Position numbers and translations under genes: made by a program. The notes under the pieces are model-generated. The model had not been told where the DNA came from. It was given only the letters and a program-made list of their open reading frames with translations, and did not search any database. From the NCBI GenBank assembly GCA_014885115.2, contig WKLE02002606.1, positions 1 to 10,689 of the forward strand: DNA of 10,689 nt. The letters are read 5' to 3'. The stretch is from Asterionellopsis glacialis (Eukaryota > Bacillariophyta > Plagiogrammaphyceae > Rhaphoneidales > Asterionellopsidaceae). Positions 7,108-10,689 of this stretch are shown here, one piece after another; the stretch's first letter is position 1; each line of letters begins with the position of its first letter.

Positions 7108-8235
7108 ATAAAAGGCATAGACTGGTAGCCCAAAAAACCTAAATAGTAGTGCTCCTTTTTTGGACCAAATAGTGAAAGTAAACATAGTACAATACTCAAA
7201 AGTGGAGGTTCATGTTATAGTGAACAAGTAGCTAGCACTAGGCTCAAAAGTGAACTACCAAAGCAGACATGTAATGTGTAGTTTTATGAATTAGAAAAAC
7301 TAAAAAGTAGCAACCACAAACTTGTGCACTACTCATAGTTATTTGGGTACAACAGCATAGAGAGAGCATACCAACAAAGCTGGCTATCTTTGATAGCTTT
7401 CTTCTGAATCCTTTGTTTTTCCAAAATCCTGGAATTGTTCAAGAATTTGTTGTTGGTATTTTATGATAATTGCATTCATGAATTATAAATGCTGCTGATG
7501 TCCCCTCCTCTCCTCCTAAAATGCTTCACCCAATAGATTGATTGTTAAGTTTCATTGTTCATAATGCATTTACCATTTTTGAAGAAAAAAAATAGTTGGT
7601 GTCATTTGCGGAAGTACAATTTCTCATACAAATATAATACTGTAAGTTATTTATTTCTATTTGATTTCTATTATCTCATTATTGTCATGAGTTGTAAATG
7701 CTGCTGTCCCCTAATACTCTATGTGTAATACCTCATGCATTGGGTTGGTTGTTGACATTTATGTTTGATGATTGATTTACTACTATCAAAAATAATTTGG
7801 CTTCAGTGCTGCAGTCCTGTGATATCTTTTACCAAAATTTTATTTTAAGGTGCTGATTGTTTCTTGTAATTAAAATAAACACTGATCTGTCCACAAGCCT
7901 TTTTGCAATTATCATTATGGTGTGCAAATTCTTTATTGCTTTTGAATGTGTTGTCCTTGTTGCCACTGAATTGTTGAGAATGTATGTACTATGATTCTTC
8001 ATTACATCAATTGTTGTTTGCACAAGAACTAACAACCAACTAGTTTGAAAACAGCCCTCACCACATCAGCAGCTCTAATCCCACCTCTACACAAATATAA
8101 CCACTTAACATTCCTTTAAAAACTACTCTTGTCTTCCATGGGGATGATATATTGTTGACTATCTCCAACAGTTGAACCCGAATGTGATAATTCAAACAGT
8201 GTTCACAATCTGCCTGAATGAGCTCTTAGGATCTG
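7108..8235. other. AT-rich stretch without recognisable genes
   Basis: I find no convincing coding frame on either strand here. The open frames are short, have no recognisable motif, and are what AT-rich DNA gives by chance. The stretch lies between the solo LTR target duplication and the putative left end of the copia LTR. It contains an imperfect direct repeat (7476-7506 and 7685-7712) and short direct repeats of CTCAAAAGTG near 7194 and 7243. It may be host intergenic DNA or the unrecognised end of the DIRS-like element. Confidence 0.6.
7476..7712 (+). repeat. imperfect direct repeat pair, about 209 bp apart
   Basis: Copy 1 (7476-7506) reads TCATGAATTATAAATGCTGC followed by TGATGTCCCCT. 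Copy 2 (7685-7712) reads TCATGAGTTGTAAATGCTGC followed by TGTCCCCT, three bases shorter. Weaker similarity continues downstream of both (GATTGATTGTT against GGTTGGTTGTT, and ATGCATT in each). It looks like an old tandem duplication. No function is apparent. Confidence 0.6.
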
Positions 8236-8587
8236 TGTGATAGGTTGTACAGGATGTGTGCAACATGCAATGACCAAGTTTGCAAGGACGTTACAAAAGT
8301 CGTTGTCAGAAAAGAGTGAGCTAATTTAAAGTTTGTTTTAATCCTAAAATAAAATAGTTTGTAACTTTTGTAACCTTCGTCGAGTTAACCTTGTCTTGTC
8401 ACGAACTGTTTTAACCGTAAATTACTGTATCACGATCTGAGCACAATTATTATGCTAAATCATCAATCTTGATATGCGTTGGGCTTAATCTTGATTTGAT
8501 CTTACCATGATTGGTTCCTAAATAGTTTCTAAATTGTCCCGAATCGAAAATGTCGAATCCGCCTAGATATACGTGGATATCATCACA
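8236..8587 (-). repeat. putative 3' LTR of the copia element
   Basis: On the minus strand the LTR would begin TGTGATGATATCC at 8587, directly after the polypurine tract and 29 bases past the pol stop. A matching inverted end occurs at 8236-8241 (TGTGAT on the plus strand, ATCACA on the minus strand). This gives a 352-bp LTR with TGTGAT...ATCACA ends. The start is well supported by the tract. The lower end is a guess from the inverted terminal match, because the 5' LTR lies outside the window. The adjacent bases ATCTG (8231-8235) would be one copy of the target duplication. Confidence 0.6.
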
Positions 8588-8598
8588 CTCCCTCATTC
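8588..8598 (-). other. polypurine tract of the copia element
   Basis: The minus strand reads GAATGAGGGAG, ten purines in eleven, immediately before TGTGAT. This is the position and composition of the primer site for plus-strand synthesis in LTR retrotransposons, just after the pol stop codon (TAA 8619-8617). Confidence 0.65.
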
Positions 8599-8616
8599 GA
8601 CTTGAGAGGAGGGAAT

Positions 8617-10410
8617 TTACCAGCCTAAAAGTGCATTGCGATGACGTACAAAGTCTTCTTTAGGTAAAGCCTTGGTGAAAATATCCACTATCTGATTTTT
8701 CGTGTCTACTGCATGTACTTTGATGTGGCCGCGTCGAACGTGTTCTCGGAAGTGATGATACTTGATGTTGAGATGTCTAGTTCTTGGGCGCATTTTGGGT
8801 ACCTTGGCCATTTCCAGTGCTGCTGAATTGTCTTCGTAAGCGTCACAGTAAACATTAGCTTTCTTAAACGTTTTACTGTTTAAAGAAGCTTTTGCGGTAT
8901 TTATGGGTAGTCCTAGATCAGACAGTTCTTGAAGAAAATCCATCAAGTATATGACTTCCTTAAGAGCCGCAGATAGGCTTATATATTCTGCTTCACAAGT
9001 ACTCTGTGCAATTTCCGTTTGTAGACGACTTAACCAGGTAAGTGGACACCCTGCGTACATAGTGGTGTAACCTGTTCTAGACCTTGCAGTTGAGACGACA
9101 TAAGGGGCAGTAGTCTTGTTCCAATCCCCAGAGAAGCCCGCGTCAGCATAACATTCGAAACTTTTGTTACTGGGATTGAGTATGAGACCTTTAGTTCTCG
9201 TACCGGCCAAATAACGTGCAATTTGCCGCACTGCATCTGCGTGAGACTTCTTGGGATCTTGAGAAAATCTTACGCACTGATGTACTGCAAAAGCGATATC
9301 ACCACGCATGCATTTTTCCAAGTAATTAAGTTTACCTATAACGGAACGATACTGCCATTTCTCCTCAAACGGAGTGCCTTCAAGGTCCCGATCAAGTAGC
9401 TTGGACGATAATGCCGGTATGTCCTTTGTCTTTGTGTTTTCAATATCGAAATTAAGGTCGGTCAGAATTTGGTCAATTAAGTGGGGCTGGCTCAACTTGA
9501 TTTGTCCATTTGACAGCTTTTCCACCTTTACACCAATGTAGTCACAGACATCACCCATTTCTTTGATATCGAATTTATTTCGTTTCAACAAGTTGATGAT
9601 GTTGGAGATGTCCTTCTTCCTTTTACCAAAGAGGATTCCGTCGTCAACGTAGATGGTCAGAACAACCTTGTCCTTGACAAAGACACATTCGTTGAGTTTA
9701 CTCTGTTTGAAGCCGATGTTGTTCAAACCGTCGCGAAGATGTTCGAACCAGACTCGTCCGGCTTGTTTCTGACCGTATAAATTCTTCAAAAGTAACAGAA
9801 CGTATTCGTCGTGAGCTGCTCCTTCCACTTCGAAACCGTGGGGAACTTCCATGTACTTTTTGCATTCGATTGGCGCTTGAGGAAACGCCAATACAAAGTC
9901 TATTTGAACGGAAATCCAATTGTTGATGATGGACAAGATCATGCACAATCTGATTGCTGCCCAGTCAACCACTGGGCTGTAAGTCTCCCAGTAATTAACA
10001 CCATGTTCTTGCTTACCACCATGTATATTTAGTCTCGCTTTCCACTTATACACTTCTTTCGTTTGAATACGACGTTTGCGTCGCATGGCCCAAACTGCAG
10101 GAAGAACTTTGTGTCCTTCTGGGACTTCAGTTCTTTTGATAACGCGCCAATGGTAGCAACTTTCGTGGTCGCGTACTTCTTTTACCATTGCATCGATGAA
10201 TTTATCCCTATCCTTTTGCTTCAATGCTTGATGAAGATACAAAGTGTCTGGATCGGACGATGCCTTAAAAGCAATCGGATCCTTTAGTGACTCTATGAGT
10301 TCGAAATCGTCATCATAAAACTGATCGGCGACCGACTCTAAACCAACATAGCTACCTTGTTGAATACTTTCAAGGAACCGTCGCGTCGGATATTTCACCC
10401 GACTTGACCT
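8617..10410 (-). CDS. Ty1/copia Pol: reverse transcriptase and RNase H (open C-terminal part)
   Basis: A 597-codon open frame, from the codon after TGA 10413-10411 to TAA 8619-8617. Residues are counted from the GTG at 10398-10396, which is not a real start. The RT (RVT_2) runs from about 83 (HWRVIKRTEVP) to about 330. Motif A Asp is at 167 (QIDFVLAFPQAPIE) and YVDD at 250-253. Other RT blocks are KARLNIHGGKQEHG (120-133), WETYSPVVDW (137-146) and YRSVIGKLNYL (350-360). The RNase H spans about 410-565, with Asp in ECYADAGF (418), Glu in STCEAEYISLS (469) and Asp in YEDNSAAL (523), then RHLNIKYHHFREH and VDIFTKALPKEDF. All catalytic residues I can place are present. It is naturally part of a larger Gag-Pol polyprotein cleaved by the element's protease. 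Confidence 0.92.
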   Translation of the reverse strand, partial: RSSRVKYPTRRFLESIQQGSYVGLESVADQFYDDDFELIESLKDPIAFKASSDPDTLYLHQALKQKDRDKFIDAMVKEVRDHESCYHWRVIKRTEVPEGHKVLPAVWAMRRKRRIQTKEVYKWKARLNIHGGKQEHGVNYWETYSPVVDWAAIRLCMILSIINNWISVQIDFVLAFPQAPIECKKYMEVPHGFEVEGAAHDEYVLLLLKNLYGQKQAGRVWFEHLRDGLNNIGFKQSKLNECVFVKDKVVLTIYVDDGILFGKRKKDISNIINLLKRNKFDIKEMGDVCDYIGVKVEKLSNGQIKLSQPHLIDQILTDLNFDIENTKTKDIPALSSKLLDRDLEGTPFEEKWQYRSVIGKLNYLEKCMRGDIAFAVHQCVRFSQDPKKSHADAVRQIARYLAGTRTKGLILNPSNKSFECYADAGFSGDWNKTTAPYVVSTARSRTGYTTMYAGCPLTWLSRLQTEIAQSTCEAEYISLSAALKEVIYLMDFLQELSDLGLPINTAKASLNSKTFKKANVYCDAYEDNSAALEMAKVPKMRPRTRHLNIKYHHFREHVRRGHIKVHAVDTKNQIVDIFTKALPKEDFVRHRNALLGW

Positions 10411-10689
10411 TCAAACAGGAGTATCGTTGGACTCCGGTGGAGGTGGTTCTTGATCTTCAGCCACCAATGGAGGGTCCGGTAATGCCGGATCGTCTCCCTC
10501 AGGTGGCAGATCAGGTGCCTCCTGAGGTTCCGGATCGGCTCCCTCAGAAGGTTGTTCCGATGGGAGTCCCGGTGTTTGTGTGCCATTGGGTTTGCCAACG
10601 CCATTGTTGAAGGATAATTTTGCATTTTTCTTGAAACCTGCAAGTTTTTGCCAGTGTGATACTGTTTTGGGGTTATTGCCCCCAACAGT
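10411..10689 (-). pseudogene. copia Pol integrase-RT linker, ended by a TGA
   Basis: The frame of the RT stays open from the right edge (10689) down to a single TGA at 10413-10411. It reads KTVSHWQKLAGFKKNAKLSF, then a Pro/Glu/Asp-rich low-complexity linker (EGADPEPQEAPDLPPEGDD, PPPPESNDTP). After the TGA it continues RSSRVKYPTRRF, the basic RRSSR-type motif commonly found just before the copia RT. The TGA most likely arose from an Arg codon CGA by one C-to-T change. The acidic linker is expected between integrase and RT and has no known catalytic role. The integrase itself lies beyond the window. Confidence 0.8.

Larger units (their letters stand above)
8236..10689 (-). mobile_element. Ty1/copia LTR retrotransposon, 3' part
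   Basis: The 3' portion of a copia-type element reads on the minus strand and leaves the window at the right edge. It contains the end of the integrase-RT linker, a complete RT and RNase H, a polypurine tract and a putative 3' LTR. Copia type is shown by the RVT_2 family RT (WRVIKRTEVPEG..., WETYSPVVDWAAIR, YVDD) with no integrase after RNase H. The block QIDFVLAFPQAPIE is one I associate with diatom copia (CoDi) elements. It is far less decayed than the Ty3 copies, with one visible stop in about 690 codons, so it is probably the youngest insertion here. Confidence 0.9.

Noticed and set aside
7383..7397. Short hairpin GCTATC-TTT-GATAGC
   Set aside because: A six-base stem in AT-rich DNA is expected by chance and has no T run or gene next to it.
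7829..8035. 68-codon minus-strand open frame
   Set aside because: It has an alternative start, no motif and AT-rich composition, and is no longer than expected by chance.
9811..10287. Plus-strand open frames opposite the copia RT
   Set aside because: They are antisense to a clearly recognised RT frame and show no family motif.
10404..10610. Proline-rich open frame on the plus strand
   Set aside because: It is the antisense of the low-complexity copia linker, whose minus-strand frame joins the RT frame.

Overview
The window looks like transposon-rich, non-coding DNA from a eukaryotic nuclear genome. A stramenopile, most likely a diatom, is my best guess. The guess rests on motifs I recognise: a Ty1/copia reverse transcriptase with the block DFVLAFPQAPIE, a Ty3/gypsy integrase with YHTTLEATPGQLVFG, and a degenerate tyrosine-recombinase retroelement (DIRS-like) with FCPVKALARQ. 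I see no intact host gene, tRNA, rRNA, CRISPR array or bacterial operon. No database search was possible; homologies are by eye.

Layout. (1) 1-859, plus strand: the 3' end of a Ty3/gypsy element (copy A), made of the integrase end and a 244-bp LTR, cut by the window edge. (2) 860-1242, plus: remnant of the RT thumb and RNase H of a DIRS-like element. (3) 1243-5892, minus: a nearly complete but dead Ty3/gypsy element (copy B) of the same family, with both LTRs and gag, protease, RT, RNase H and integrase in order, broken by many stops and frameshifts. (4) 5893-6846, plus: a decayed tyrosine recombinase, read as the 3' part of the DIRS-like element in region 2. (5) 6847-7102, plus: a solo LTR of the same Ty3 family with a perfect 5-bp target duplication (TGGTC). 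(6) 7108-8235: AT-rich sequence with no recognisable gene, containing one imperfect direct repeat. (7) 8236-10689, minus: the 3' part of a much better preserved Ty1/copia element, with a putative 352-bp LTR, a polypurine tract and an open RT-RNase H frame of almost 600 codons. It is interrupted upstream by a single TGA and runs off the right edge.

Reading the layers together: an old DIRS-like element (RT-RNase H then recombinase, plus strand) appears to have been hit several times by one Ty3/gypsy family. Copy B now sits where the middle of the DIRS-like element should be. Its two LTRs differ by a structural indel and its flanks carry no matching target duplication, so it may be a recombinant of two insertions whose formation deleted the intervening DIRS-like sequence. 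Copies A and B also form a large inverted repeat with a 383-bp spacer. The copia element arrived later, judging by its much lighter decay.
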